From Onchocerca lupi (taxonomy: Eukaryota > Nematoda > Chromadorea > Rhabditida > Onchocercidae), in the NCBI GenBank assembly GCA_028564675.1, contig JAOVVO010000243.1, positions 1 to 64,000 of the forward strand: a stretch of 64,000 nucleotides of DNA. Direction: 5' to 3'. A program made the position numbers and the translations under genes. Numbering within the stretch: position 1 is the first letter of the stretch; each line of letters opens with the position of its first letter. Below are positions 29,101-40,295 of this stretch, piece after piece. The notes beneath the pieces were generated by a model that made no database searches, had not been told where the DNA came from, and saw only the letters and a program-made list of their open reading frames with translations.

Positions 29101-32100
29101 ACAAACACGCTAGTAATAAAATCATTAATTTATCATTTTTAATTCTTTATCAATTTATCATTTTTAATTCTTTATTAATTTATCATTTTTAATTCTTTAT
29201 TAATTTATCATTTTTAATTCTTTCTTCACTTAATCTTTACCTATATGATATCAATCAATAATTTATATGATTACAAATCAACCATAATATATATTTAAAT
29301 TATAGGATAGCTTCGGGAGATTAATCAATAATTCGTATGCTTAAATATTATTTTTTGATAATAATTTAACAAAGCTATAATTAATAATAACTTCTAACAT
29401 ATCAAGTATCTGATTACTTCATATTTAATTACAATAAAGACTGATAACTTTCTGGGATCTTTGCTTTAATTATATCATTTGTATTTGTCAGATTAAGGGA
29501 TATTCAAAATTTACGTTTTTTTTTGACACGTTTACACGTAATATTTCTATATATGAATTTTATTATACGTGCTCTTGACTACGCTAGCATAACCTTTAGA
29601 TGCTATTATTACTATACTTATTAATTGGTATTTTACTTATTAATTATATTATACTTATCAATTAATTTATTAATTTGTCTATTTTTCACTTTATTTTTAG
29701 CTAAGCTCACTATTTCCTGTAATAAAAATGTAAATAATTATTTTCCTTAAATGATTATCTTATTTCGTTAATATTTTACTCCATCAAAATTTTAAGTTTC
29801 CCAGTTTATATTAACTTAACATTATTTCACTAATTAATTAAGTGACTAATATTAGCAAAAAATTGATAGTCCCATAAGCTTCAATGCTATCGAAATACTA
29901 TAATACTTAATATGTTGGAAAAGTTTAATTATTTACGCAGTTTAGTTGTTTCATATTAACAATCAACATTTACAATATTGAAAGAGTCCAATTATCCAGA
30001 AGAGTTCAATTATTTATTTGTAAATTAACAAGCAAAATTTATAATGTTGAAAGAATTTAATTATCCATTCAATAATTATGCTCATCTTTGACTTTTCTGA
30101 ATTCACAACTTTTTTTCTCTTTTTTTTTTTTTTGATTTTATTACTTACTTTAGCATAATGTCGTTACAATTGAGTCATATAACATTTGTTAGAATGATTT
30201 CAAGTTAAGTATTTTAAAAATTTTAATTACTATTTATAAATTTTTGTCAATAAATATATTAAACATAAGATCAATTATTATCGATTAAATTTAAACGATA
30301 CAAAAATTTAGTTTTCCGTCATTATTTGTGATTTTTAATAGCATTCCTGCTTTTCCCATTTGATACATTTAAAAATTCTTCAAAATTTCTTTTTTATTTT
30401 TTACACAACGATTATTGTAGCTTATTTTATTTTAAAAAAGTTTTATTTAATAATAGTTTTCTTTCGTATGTATTGATCCATAAACATTTGCTAAAAGCTA
30501 TCGTAATCAGGCCTAAAAATATTGGTGCCATAAATATTTCGTTTAATAAACCAAAAAAAAAAAAAAAAATTTATTTTATTCATTTGTCTTTCTAAAGTTT
30601 AAAAATTTAAATTTATTGAGGATTAGGTAAACAAAAAATGACTTGTGAATTTTTGTTTTTTTAATCATTTTCAGAAATTTCACATTTTCTTTTTTCGATG
30701 AACTTTTTGAACCGAATATTTTAATCGATATAGATTTTGGTATCCTAAATGATAATCTGGAGAATCCCGTTACATGTATTAAATTCATGGTGCATTTCTT
30801 ACCAAATATTAATCATTTGTAATTTTAGAGATTTAATTTTTTTTTCCATCTTAAATCAAATAAATTTAAAAAAACCTATAATTTTTCAATCTTTTCAGAA
30901 TTCCATCATATTTTTATTATTATATTTATAAGTGAAATTGATAAATGAGTTTACGTCCTTGAAAAAGTTTCTTGAATTTTTATTCATGTAAAACTTATCA
31001 AAACTATCAGCAATTGTTTTCCCCGTTTGCTCAACTTTTTTTGAAGACTCGTTAGAAAGACAAAAAACTTTGATGCTTCTCGGTTGTTTCATTTGGATAT
31101 CATGATGAAATGGAAATAAGTTGTAATTAATATTTTCACTGTATTAAAATCTTTTTTTTTTCTGAAAATTAAAAAATTGATTGAAATCTCTATTAGTTTA
31201 AACCATTTTTTTTTTTTTTTATTTTTTCAAAGTTTTAATGATGACGTTGAGACAGCATTATTCATAGATTTTTAGAATGATAGGAAAAGCATTGGAAAAA
31301 ACGTTCCATTTTTTTTTTTTTTTTGTTTCAAGCATTGATGAACTATATTAAACTTTGTTTTAGATGAGAGGAAATTTCGAAAGGAAATGTGTAACTGAAA
31401 CTCTTTTTTCTTTAGGGAATTTTATTTCATTTTATTTCTTCCCATTTTTCAAATGTTTAAACTAGAATTTCCTTTTTTTTTTTTTTTTTTTTTTTTTTTG
31501 AAATCTAGTTTATTCATATTTTTGGAAAAAAGAATGTTTGATTCGTTGAACTTTTATCAATAACTGCCATACATAGTAAGCTTTGATCTTCTTAAAATCC
31601 TTCAAATGATATTGATATTTGCAAAAGAATAATAATCAATTATATCATTCATTTATTTGATGAATAATGATTGTTTTTCTATGTCTTTCATTCATGCATC
31701 TATTAAATGTCATTCATTTTAAGAATTTGTGAGTAATTAAAAGAAGAAAAAAAAAATAGGATTTTTTTTTTTTTAAATTAAAAAACAACTTAGGCTGTTT
31801 TTTCATATCAACAAATATTTCATTCAATATATGTCATACCAAAAAATGGGCATATATTGTAAATTGAAGCGTAACATATAAGTATTAAGCTGGCGCAATG
31901 CAGGCGGAAGATTTAAATTGAGAAATTCGCCGAGAAATTGCGAATGGTAATATCGTAATCCTTTGAGATTTTCTGATGAATAATATCGAAATTCTTTTGA
32001 ATCTTTTAGATCATTAAAAGATTTAGGAGAATCTGACATCAATATACTCACAAATAAACATTGATGTCGAGACTCTCCGAGATCTTTCGATGAGAAATAT

Positions 32101-35100
32101 CGAGATTCTGTGGAATCTTCCAAATGACAACATGTTGATGTGGAGATTGTTCTGGGCCTTTCACATGACAAACTTTCAAATTCCTCTGAATTTTTCAGAT
32201 AACAACATGTCGATGATAAGATAACCGCAGCAGATTTATTTCAGTGATGTTTCTGATCATCATTTCGAGATTCTTCTTCAGCATCTTTCAAGACTTCCCA
32301 TCTCTTGAATGACACTTGACGCTTAAACATAATAATGCTCATTGGTTTTCAAATTTGAGTTTATCAAATATGCTTTTTATAGTCTGCTTTTAATTCAATA
32401 ATATTTGAAGCAAATTTATGAAATTTCTTAAATTCATAGAAATTCTGCGTTGCAAAACAATTTATACATTTTTCAACTTTCCTTAAATTTATATGTTGTC
32501 GTTGTAAAGTTAAAGTGAACTTGGAAAAGAATGATTAGAACCGGAAAAAAAATCAGTAAAGAAAAAAAAAGAAAGTGGAAGAATGATATATTTCAAGCGA
32601 AACTTAAGAATGAAATGGTAAGAAAGGAAAGTAAAAAATGAATTTCGATGAATAATCCATTTTTCCTTTTGTTGGAAATTTTATGATTAATTTATTTCGA
32701 TTTCTTGAAATGTTTCGAGAAAATGGATTGATAAAAGAATGCGAAAAAAAAAAAAAGAAAAAAAAGGTCAAATTATAGCGATAATCTTTGTATGCTTAAA
32801 TTTAATAATAAAAACAGGAAGAGAAATTGAAATATTTATAGAGGTCGAAAAGAATGAAATTTAGGAAAGAAGGAAGGAAGGGAGGAAGGAAAAATTGCTA
32901 TAAAATAATCGAAAGAATTATACTAATTAAGAGAATTTAATTGATATAATCGATTATTCTAAAATAAGCCAAGCATTGAAAGATTTATCAGTTTATAGCC
33001 AAAACTTGAGATTTTTTTGAACTTTTTTTTGGCACATTTATGAAATTTCCTTCTTTTTTTTTTTTTTTTCCATCCGGAAGTAAAAATTACTGATTTGATT
33101 GCGAGAAATTAACTTAATCGATTATGATAAACTAGGCCAAGCATTGAAAGATTTGTCATTCTGAGCCAAGACTTAAAATTGCCTTATAACTACAACTTTT
33201 TTTTGGCACATTTATGAGATTTCTTTCCCTTTTTTTTTTTTTTTTTTCATCCGAAAGTGAGAATTATTGATCCGATTGGTCTGTACGAGCGCCAAAGGAA
33301 GAAGTGTGTCTGCTGTTGCTTGTTGCGGAGAAAAGCATTTTTCGTCTCACTCCATTCACATGTACTATATTCAATTTAATTCCCTACGGAAGGTCATATT
33401 TATGCTAAGAAGGTTTGATTGGGAGTTTGAGAAGGATGAAGCGAAAGACAAGCCTAGCCTAGAAGCGGATCAGGTATATGAGCAAAGAAGCCTAGGCCTA
33501 GGCCTAATCTATTCTCTCCTTCCCATCGTATTCTTGCACATTCAGTCGGAAAATTAATTCATACTACTTTTCTATTGAAATCTCTGATATATAAATCTTT
33601 CATCTTTTCATTCATCACCACTTTTAGTGAACACTTCAATCATTGTTCATAGATTCTTTTTGTTTTTTCTCATTTATGACAAATATTATTGTTATTATCA
33701 TTCTTATCACCCTAATGATGATCAATGACTGATAGATCATTTCATTGCTTATCAATCAATATACATCTAATACTCTCAGTGCAATGTAATTTTCATATTT
33801 ATTTCATTTAGTTTTGCTTTATGCTTCGTAATGATATGATTGAATTTCGTTATTTTACATTTTTTCATCATTGTTATCAGATGATGATAAATTCTATTGC
33901 TATAAAGCTAAGGAGTTTTTTCTATCCAATTTTTTTCTTTTTTTTTTTTTTTAATCTATTTTAAACTTTTTGTTTAATTTTCTTCGCTAAAATCTTTCTT
34001 TCTTCTTTTTCTTTCATTCTTTTTTTTTTTTAATTTTATCTTTTGAGACAGAAAGGAAACTATTAGCTTTTATATAAGCAACAATATTAAAATTTACAGA
34101 GAAAATTAGCATTTTTTTTTTTTTTGAATCTATCATTATATTAGCATATACATATCAAATACAAAGAAATGCTTCAAATTTGTATTTAATTTGAATATAA
34201 AACTTGTAAAATTCAATCATTTTATATTCAAATGATGCGAATTTTCTCGATTTGAATGCACCTGTTTGTTTATGCAACAGGTAACGATATTCTTTTTCAT
34301 TTTGATAGACGTTCCAAATATCAATTTTATTTAAAGATAAGTAAATGTGATGAATGTGATAATTTGTCAAAATTTAAATTCATTTAAAAGATAGACAACG
34401 TAATATCTAGTTTTTCTGTTTATTATTCAATTCTTCCGCTTTTATATCATCAAATTATGCTACAAAATGTTGATTTTTTTTTTTCTTTCTCTTCCATAAG
34501 ATGAAATAATCTGTAAGAAGTGAATTTAATCAAAGTTAAAGAAGTTAAATAATTACTTATTTAATTAAATAAATTCTAAAATTTGAAAAATTCAATTTAA
34601 AAAAAATCTTCATAGGATTTAATTGCTAAACCAATATTATATAATATTTAATAAAAAATTTTTGTTAAATGAAGACAGAAAATTATAAAAAAATAATTCA
34701 AAGATTAATTAGTTTGTTAATCAGTCGTGAATGTGTATGTGTTGAGTGTATGTTTATGAAAAAGAACGATTTCATTAATAACAGATTTTTTCCGGAAAAA
34801 AAAAAATAGTTTTTCGAAAAGGAGAGAATATTTTGAGAAAAGAACGAAAAATGAACTATTCGTTTCATCTTTTTCTCTTTTTCTTTCCTTTTTTTTTCCC
34901 TCTCTCTCTCTCTCTCTTTCTTTAAGTTAAATTCTCGAATTATATTTAAATCGGATAAATTTGTTTCTCAATTTCTTATTCTAAAAATGTTGTTATTACT
35001 TACTTTCTAATAGAAAAGTAGAAAGAAAGTTAAAAATTAAGGAAGTAAAGAATGCATATATTACAAGAGAATAAGATCAAGCCAAAGTAAAAATATAAAT

Positions 35101-38100
35101 ATACTTTTTTTTTGACGATTTTACTTGCTCATACTTCGTTCGCTTTAGCAATTTGCTGTAATTTATTGTTGCAGATTAAATTGCTTAAGTAAAATTAGGA
35201 ATTTCGTAAAATAATGTTAAGTAATATTTTCTTCTTGTTTAGGTCATTCAAATGATTCATATGTTTCATTATTTGTAAACTATAAATTATCCATTCAAAT
35301 TTTGTTTTTCCTTTTCTTTTTTTCATTTTGATAACATAAATAGTGCAATAAAGTTTTTTTTTCCTTGAAAATCTTTTTATTAAATATTGTTAGATATTAT
35401 AAAGCTGTTTGATTAAATATTTTAATATTTAAAATGTCTTCAATTTTTTTGCCAACGCAAGTAATTATTTATTTTTCGTTCGTTTCTTTTATTTACAAAA
35501 TTTATCCTTTCAATAACGTACTTCTTTTTTTTTTTTTTTTTTTTTTTAATTTAGAACGCATCAGAAGGTAAAATGATGGATTCACCAATGGAAAAAGCTC
35601 GACGATTGTTCCATATTGAGAATCGTACCGTTGTTAATTGTTTATCCGAATTCTACGGTACCATGCTGCTACTGGTAAGTTTTATTGTTTTTTTTTTTTT
35701 TTCTTGCCCTAATTTTTTAAAAATTCAATTGTTACAGCAAATTCGCTACAATAATTTCCAACTTAATCGTTTTTTATTTGTCTCTTATAAATGAATTATC
35801 AATCTGGAATTATTGGAAACATTGGAAATTAAAAAATATATATATATATATATATGAGAGTAATGGAAATTAATTTGTTTAGCATTCTTATCCAATTAAA
35901 ATTTCCATCAAATAAAAATTAGATGGCGAAAGTTCTTTTATATCAATTTCCCTTTTTTTTTTTTTTTTTCGATTAAAACGCGAAAAAAGAATAATTTCTC
36001 TATAAAAATATTTTTTTTATCATAAATATGCCCCTGGAGGAAAAATCTAATTATCTTGGAATCAATCATTTAAAATATTAGAATTATACTTCAAGTTTCT
36101 TTCAAAAAAAAAAAAAAAAAAAAAAAAACATTATTTTCCCAAGCATATTTAGTTTTTCATCGAGTATAACCTTGATATAATTTTGATGTTTGTGATTTTT
36201 TTTATCGTTAAATTAACAAAAGAATAAATTTTTATAAGAAACAAAATTAAATAAATGAAATCAGAAGCTTTTAATGATTTTAAAAGAAGATTTTAATAAT
36301 TTCTAGTTTATTTTTACAGTTGAAAATCTTTTTTTTTAATATTTAGCTTGTTAGTTCAAATAATATTTCAAGATGAGAATTAGTACAAAAAAGTAAGAAA
36401 GAAACATGATAGAAATGACTGATTTCCTCCTCATCGTCAATATAATATTAATTATCGTTCAATGAAATTATAACGAGAAGTTTCGTTGCAATATATTCAA
36501 TATACATTCAAAAACATTAGAATATTTTTTTTTTTTTTTCATGGAAATGAGTTTAATTTTCAATCGAAATTGACATTAAGAAATTTGTTATGAATGGCCT
36601 GATTTGTATGAAAATAAAACAAATAGCCAAACTTATCATCTTCCAATTTATTGTTAAAACTTATTTTAGTCATTGATAAAAAATTAAATTCAAGTAATGA
36701 ATTCTAATCTTCAAAGAAAAAAATAAGTTATGATATTGAATAATACATTATAAAAAAAAAAAAAAAAAAAATGTTTTAGTTCCTCGGTATTAGTATAGTA
36801 CATCAATTCGATCTGTCGCATAAACAATTGAATACATGGATACAAATCAATCTTGGATGGGGTTTCACGATCATGTTCTGCGTTTATACCTGTTCCAAGA
36901 CATCAGGTATGATCTTAATGAAAGCTTGTTCTGAGAAAAACTGATGAAGAATAACAATTTGAAAATTTGGAAAAAGTACGCAGGTGCATACAATGATGCA
37001 TTTTTGAACTGCTTTCAAAAATTTTATGTAGGTTTGAAGATCACTCCTGAATAACTGCTTGAAATTATTGTTTAACGGAATTTGCATATGACATTTCAGA
37101 TGGATTTATCTCTTGATGATTGTGTTTCTACACGGTTATAACTTTTCGCAGATGTTTTGTTATCAAGTTTATGAAGAAATGTATTTCAGTTTTTTCATGT
37201 AAATCTTGAGCATTCTGAATTCTTCATAAATATTTCATTATTTTAAGGAGGACATCTGAATCCAGCAATCTCGCTGATGTTTTATACCATCGGAAAATTA
37301 CCTCTCGCACATGTCTTTTACTACATCATCGCGCAAGTTCTTGGAGCTTTCGTTGGTACAGCACTTGCATATACTGTTTACTTGGGTATATTTCTAAATT
37401 ATTACTTTTTCTAAATTTTTTCTATTTTTTCTAAAATATAAAATTTCACAAAATTAACTGATTAAATGCGTTTTAATTTGTTGTTGTAATTTACATTGAA
37501 ATTTATTGAAATAAAAGGACGATATTTCAGATCAGACCTATCACGTCTTGGGTAATGCACGCATTGTAGCAGGTCCGAATGGTACAGCATCATTATTCAC
37601 ATCAATGCCAGCACCTCATCTCTCAAATACAATCGCATTCTGGGATCAAGTAAATCAGCATTCTATTTCTACAATAATCAATTCCAATTCCATTATTTTG
37701 ATGCAAATTTATTCTTCCTCTTTTCATGTTAAATTTCATTTTTTCGTTTTTAAATTCTATACTATGCTGCATCGTTCAGTGATTAAAATAATCATTTATA
37801 AAATGTATTTCATTAGCAAAAGTTCCTTAAAAGATAACCTGATGTTTGATGCTGAAGATACTAGACGTGTAGTGCTTTGAGAATTTGCTTTTCTCATTTA
37901 TTGCATTTTCTTGCTGTAATGACTTTTAATAGTACATTTGAATGTAATATTATTGAAAATATATTGTAAATATTTGAGTAACATTAAATGAAGCATTTAA
38001 TTTGTTACATTTATTTATTTATTTTTTCAGTTTGTCGGTACAGGATTTTTGGCTCTTTTTGCTTGTGTGATCATCGACAAACGTAATGAAATTCCATCCT

Positions 38101-38950
38101 ATATGCATGCTCTTCTTTTTGGACTACTTGTTGCAATGATTGGTATGGCATTTGGAATGAATCTTGGATATCCGATCAATCCTGCTCGAGATTTTGCACC
38201 ACGTGTTTTCGCTGCTATCATCGGATATGGTTGGGAAGTTTTCAGGTATGATAAATTAGTAATTTTTTTTCTTGAGCAATATATGTTACGATATATGATT
38301 CATAAATAGACAAAAAAAATATGATTCATAAATTTCCGATATAATAGTGACTAGTTGCCGGTAGCTACACTTGATGATTTAGCATTTACTGATTCTTACT
38401 AATATTAATGATAGTAAGTCAAGTTAAGATTTTTGTTTCGTAATCATAATTATGATAAAATGGTTGGATTTTTATAATATCCCTTGATATCTTATGTTGA
38501 TTTCTTTGCAGTTATCATAACTACTATTTCTGGATTCCGATTTTGGCGCCATGCTTTGGTGCAATTGCTGCAGCTTGGTCATATTTCATCTTCGTTGGTT
38601 TTCAAATTCCGGATCAGCCACCTAATTATATGAAGGAAAATAAGAGCGACGCTGATGGTATTCCATTGAAAACGACGTATGTTTGCTTCTGTCTTTCAAT
38701 ATTTTAAGTCTGAACCGAAATTCGTTTTAATAATTTCATTTTATTAACACTTGCTATAATTATTTAACCCATTTTTGCATTGGAGAATACCACTATTGAG
38801 CATTTTATCCTTGTAGGAGAATAAATTTGATTAATCAATTTCTGTCAGTTTCTAAAATATTAAAACTGTTTGAAAATCATCTTTCAAAACATTTTTAATT
38901 CTTTAATTATTTATGATTTTTTTTTTTTTTTTTTCAGAGATCTTGCATAA
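20525..38950 (+). CDS. Aquaglyceroporin (MIP family), first of a tandem pair
   Basis: Membrane channel for glycerol and water. Exons: 20525-20602, 35555-35674, 36780-36906, 37248-37385, 37531-37649, 38031-38245, 38512-38676, 38938-38950; phases agree and give 324 residues, normal for the family. Six membrane helices and two half-helices can be traced. The two pore motifs are NPA at 113-115 (GGHLNPAIS) and NPA at 244-246 (GYPINPARD). The Asp after the second motif (D248) marks a glycerol-type channel. Filter positions compared with E. coli GlpF are W93, G232, Y241 and R247, so the selectivity filter is intact with Tyr for Phe. The first intron is about 15 kb, which is suspicious; a small alternative first exon lies at 35434-35460 and would give 307 residues. 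Exon 1 at 20525 encodes a plausible polar N-terminus and is in phase, but is the least certain exon. C. elegans has several such aqp genes; I cannot assign orthology. Confidence 0.92.
20854..21007. repeat. Pair of 30-bp direct repeats, 124 bases apart
   Basis: The segment beginning cttaaaacttggttg at 20854 recurs at 20978, with one or two changes over about 30 bases. Both copies lie just after aquaporin exon 1 in its first intron. Confidence 0.7.
22183..22262. promoter_or_regulatory. Cluster of three ATGCAAAT octamers
   Basis: Exact ATGCAAAT occurs at 22183-22190, 22239-22246 and 22255-22262, with partial ATTTGCA copies nearby. This octamer is the classical binding site of POU-homeodomain factors. 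It lies in the giant intron, so an enhancer is possible, but function is inference. Confidence 0.35.
23974..24165. repeat. Tandem repeat, unit about 41 bp, 4-5 diverged copies
   Basis: Units start near 23974, 24016, 24057, 24097 and 24138, each beginning aag(a/g)(t/c)aat and containing an a-t-rich core followed by attct or tattt and cctgagaattt. Copies differ by several bases, so the array is old. Confidence 0.75.
24691..24717. repeat. (TGAAA)n pentanucleotide microsatellite
   Basis: Five perfect TGAAA units followed by a partial sixth, in the giant intron. Confidence 0.9.
26082..26112. repeat. Poly-A tract of about 30 bases
   Basis: An uninterrupted A run in the giant intron, one of many homopolymers in this window. 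Confidence 0.9.
26423..26648. repeat. Tandem repeat, unit about 80 bp, nearly three copies
   Basis: Copies start at 26423, 26504 and 26584 with aatattcatttatc and share a cattagcataatgaattt block. Copies two and one are close to identical over their second half. The third copy decays after about 60 bases. Confidence 0.85.
28621..28668. repeat. Degenerate (CAAA/CAACAAA)n simple repeat
   Basis: A run of CAAA and CAA units with occasional G or T, in the giant intron. Confidence 0.8.
29127..29226. repeat. Four head-to-tail copies of a 25-bp unit
   Basis: Units at 29127-29151, 29152-29176, 29177-29201 and 29202-29226 are identical except for a few bases at their 3' ends. Each contains tatcatttttaattc. 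The near-identity indicates recent expansion. Confidence 0.92.
31960..32215. repeat. Decayed repeat with gagat-tc-gatga and atatcga blocks
   Basis: Blocks such as tgatgaataatatcga (about 31975) and cgatgagaaatatcga (about 32088) recur about 114 bases apart, and acaacatgttgatg (about 32131) recurs near 32202. A minus-strand open frame of 115 residues crosses the area but is Ser-rich, repeats the same blocks and resembles no family I know. I therefore treat it as repeat sequence. Confidence 0.4.
32931..33280. repeat. Tandem duplication of about 172 bp
   Basis: The two copies start at about 32931 and 33103. Shared landmarks are gccaagcattgaaag (32968 and 33136), ttggcacatttatga, an internal poly-T run, and catccg(g/a)aag. 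The copies differ by scattered substitutions. Confidence 0.85.
34900..34917. repeat. (CT)n microsatellite
   Basis: Nine CT dinucleotides within a longer pyrimidine stretch, in the giant intron. Confidence 0.85.
35434..35460 (+). CDS. Possible alternative first exon of the aquaglyceroporin
   Basis: ATG at 35434 opens nine codons (MSSIFLPTQ) that end at a GTAATT donor in phase 0, exactly the phase needed to join exon 2 at 35555 across a 94-base intron. That would give a 307-residue protein from a compact 3.5-kb gene. An ATG and a donor in the right phase can occur by chance, so this is a candidate only. It would compete with the exon at 20525. Confidence 0.35.
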
Positions 38951-40295
38951 GGATAAGAAGAAACTAGTAAAGCAGATGAATACGAGTGTAAACGTGTGTA
39001 AAGAATTCTGCTGATTTTTCAAAAATTTACATGAATTTTTTGAATTTGAATGCATAATTTTGCCTCACTATCTTTGAATTAGATAATTTTCTTTTTTTCT
39101 CCTATAGAATGCCGGTCCCAAGTTAAAATTATTGGCGCATATCAGAGTCATAAAGTTTAACAGCAGTAGATGCACTGTTATTTTCTGTATCATCGATGAT
39201 ATTAAATTTTCGTCCAAACTATTGAAAAAATTTAATAAATATGCCACTAGATTCCCATTTAAAAGAAATTCATTTTTGATTGTGTTAATGATAAATATTT
39301 TTTTGAATATTCCTCATCTTAACTGATTATTTGATAATTGGCCGGTGATAGTGTAATACTATTTTACTTGTTTTCGATTTTTCATTTATACCTTCTTATC
39401 TCTTTTTGCCCAATTCTTATATCAATAGAAAAAGATAGTAGGCACATGCTTTCTTTTTTAAATAACTTTTTTTTTTTTTTGTTTTTTGGCAGGATGAAAT
39501 GGAATTATTGTTATTAAACAGATTGAATTTTCATTTTTTGATTAATTTTGGATTTGAAAATCATGAATTTTCTTTTTTTTTTTTTTTTTTTTGGTTATAT
39601 TCGAATTTAGATGAAGAAATAAAAAATCAGTTGTGTTAAGTGTTTATCGAACATTGTAGAGACAAATATATCTTCCTAAAAATGGGAATGCTGTAATCTC
39701 TAACTATCTTTTCAATTTGAAAAAAAAAGTTGCCGTGAAATCAGCTACTTTAAATCTTTTATTAGACACAATCAAGTTGCATAAAGTTTGTTTTGTTATT
39801 AATTTGATGAGAAATGAAGAATTATTTCATGTAAAGTATCACAGCTGAAAAGATCACAGATAACATAGAACAAATAAACATCCATTTTTTAACTGTTCTG
39901 AAATACGTTTTGACTTACGCAATTTCGCGTAAAGGTGCATAAAATAATTTCAAAAAAAAAAAAACATTTCATCATCTATCAGGTTTGAAAATTTAAAAAA
40001 CCTGTTTTATCACGTTTGCTGCCATCATAAAAAATACGATATCTGCACCTCCTGTCATCAAAATGATCAAGTAGAAGATTGTAAGAGAGAAAACTAAGTT
40101 TAAAAATAACATTCTGCAGTTTATTTCCAAAAAAACTTGCAATTTATTTGCTATTCAACTATTTTTCGATTTCTGATCTATCGTTCCAATCTTATAAAAT
40201 TAGAAATAAGACCGAAATTCATTGCTTATGGATTGTTATTGAATGTTGGAATTTTTCGACATTTTTGCGGCTGTGCTAATTGCTATAGAGTATTT
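38951..40295. other. Spacer between the two aquaporin genes
   Basis: About 1.3 kb with the 3' UTR of the first aquaporin (candidate AATAAA at 39234-39239) and the promoter side of the second. No coding exon is supported. An open frame continues in phase upstream of the second gene's ATG, back to an ATG at 40137, but its sequence does not look like an aquaporin N-terminus. Confidence 0.55.

Larger units (their letters stand above)
20603..35554 (+). other. Giant first intron of the aquaglyceroporin (or intergenic DNA if the internal first exon is used)
   Basis: About 15 kb without recognisable coding sequence. It contains several tandem repeats (listed separately), numerous poly-T and poly-A runs, a polypurine zone at 32530-32900 with GGAA units, and short open frames with no family resemblance (for example 33267-33557 on the plus strand). 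If transcription normally starts near 35400, most of this is simply intergenic. Confidence 0.6.

Noticed and set aside
31824..32171. Minus-strand open frame of 115 codons
   Set aside because: Its Ser-rich sequence repeats the same blocks as the underlying DNA repeat, so it is most simply explained as repeat sequence.
33452..33508. CTAGGC-rich stretch resembling the nematode telomere repeat TTAGGC
   Set aside because: Only one unit matches GCCTAA exactly; the others are CTAGGC, and there is no longer array. Chance or a relic too weak to call.
33267..33557. Plus-strand open frame of 96 codons
   Set aside because: No family resemblance, no splice sites linking it to the aquaporin in phase, and it overlaps the end of a tandem duplication.
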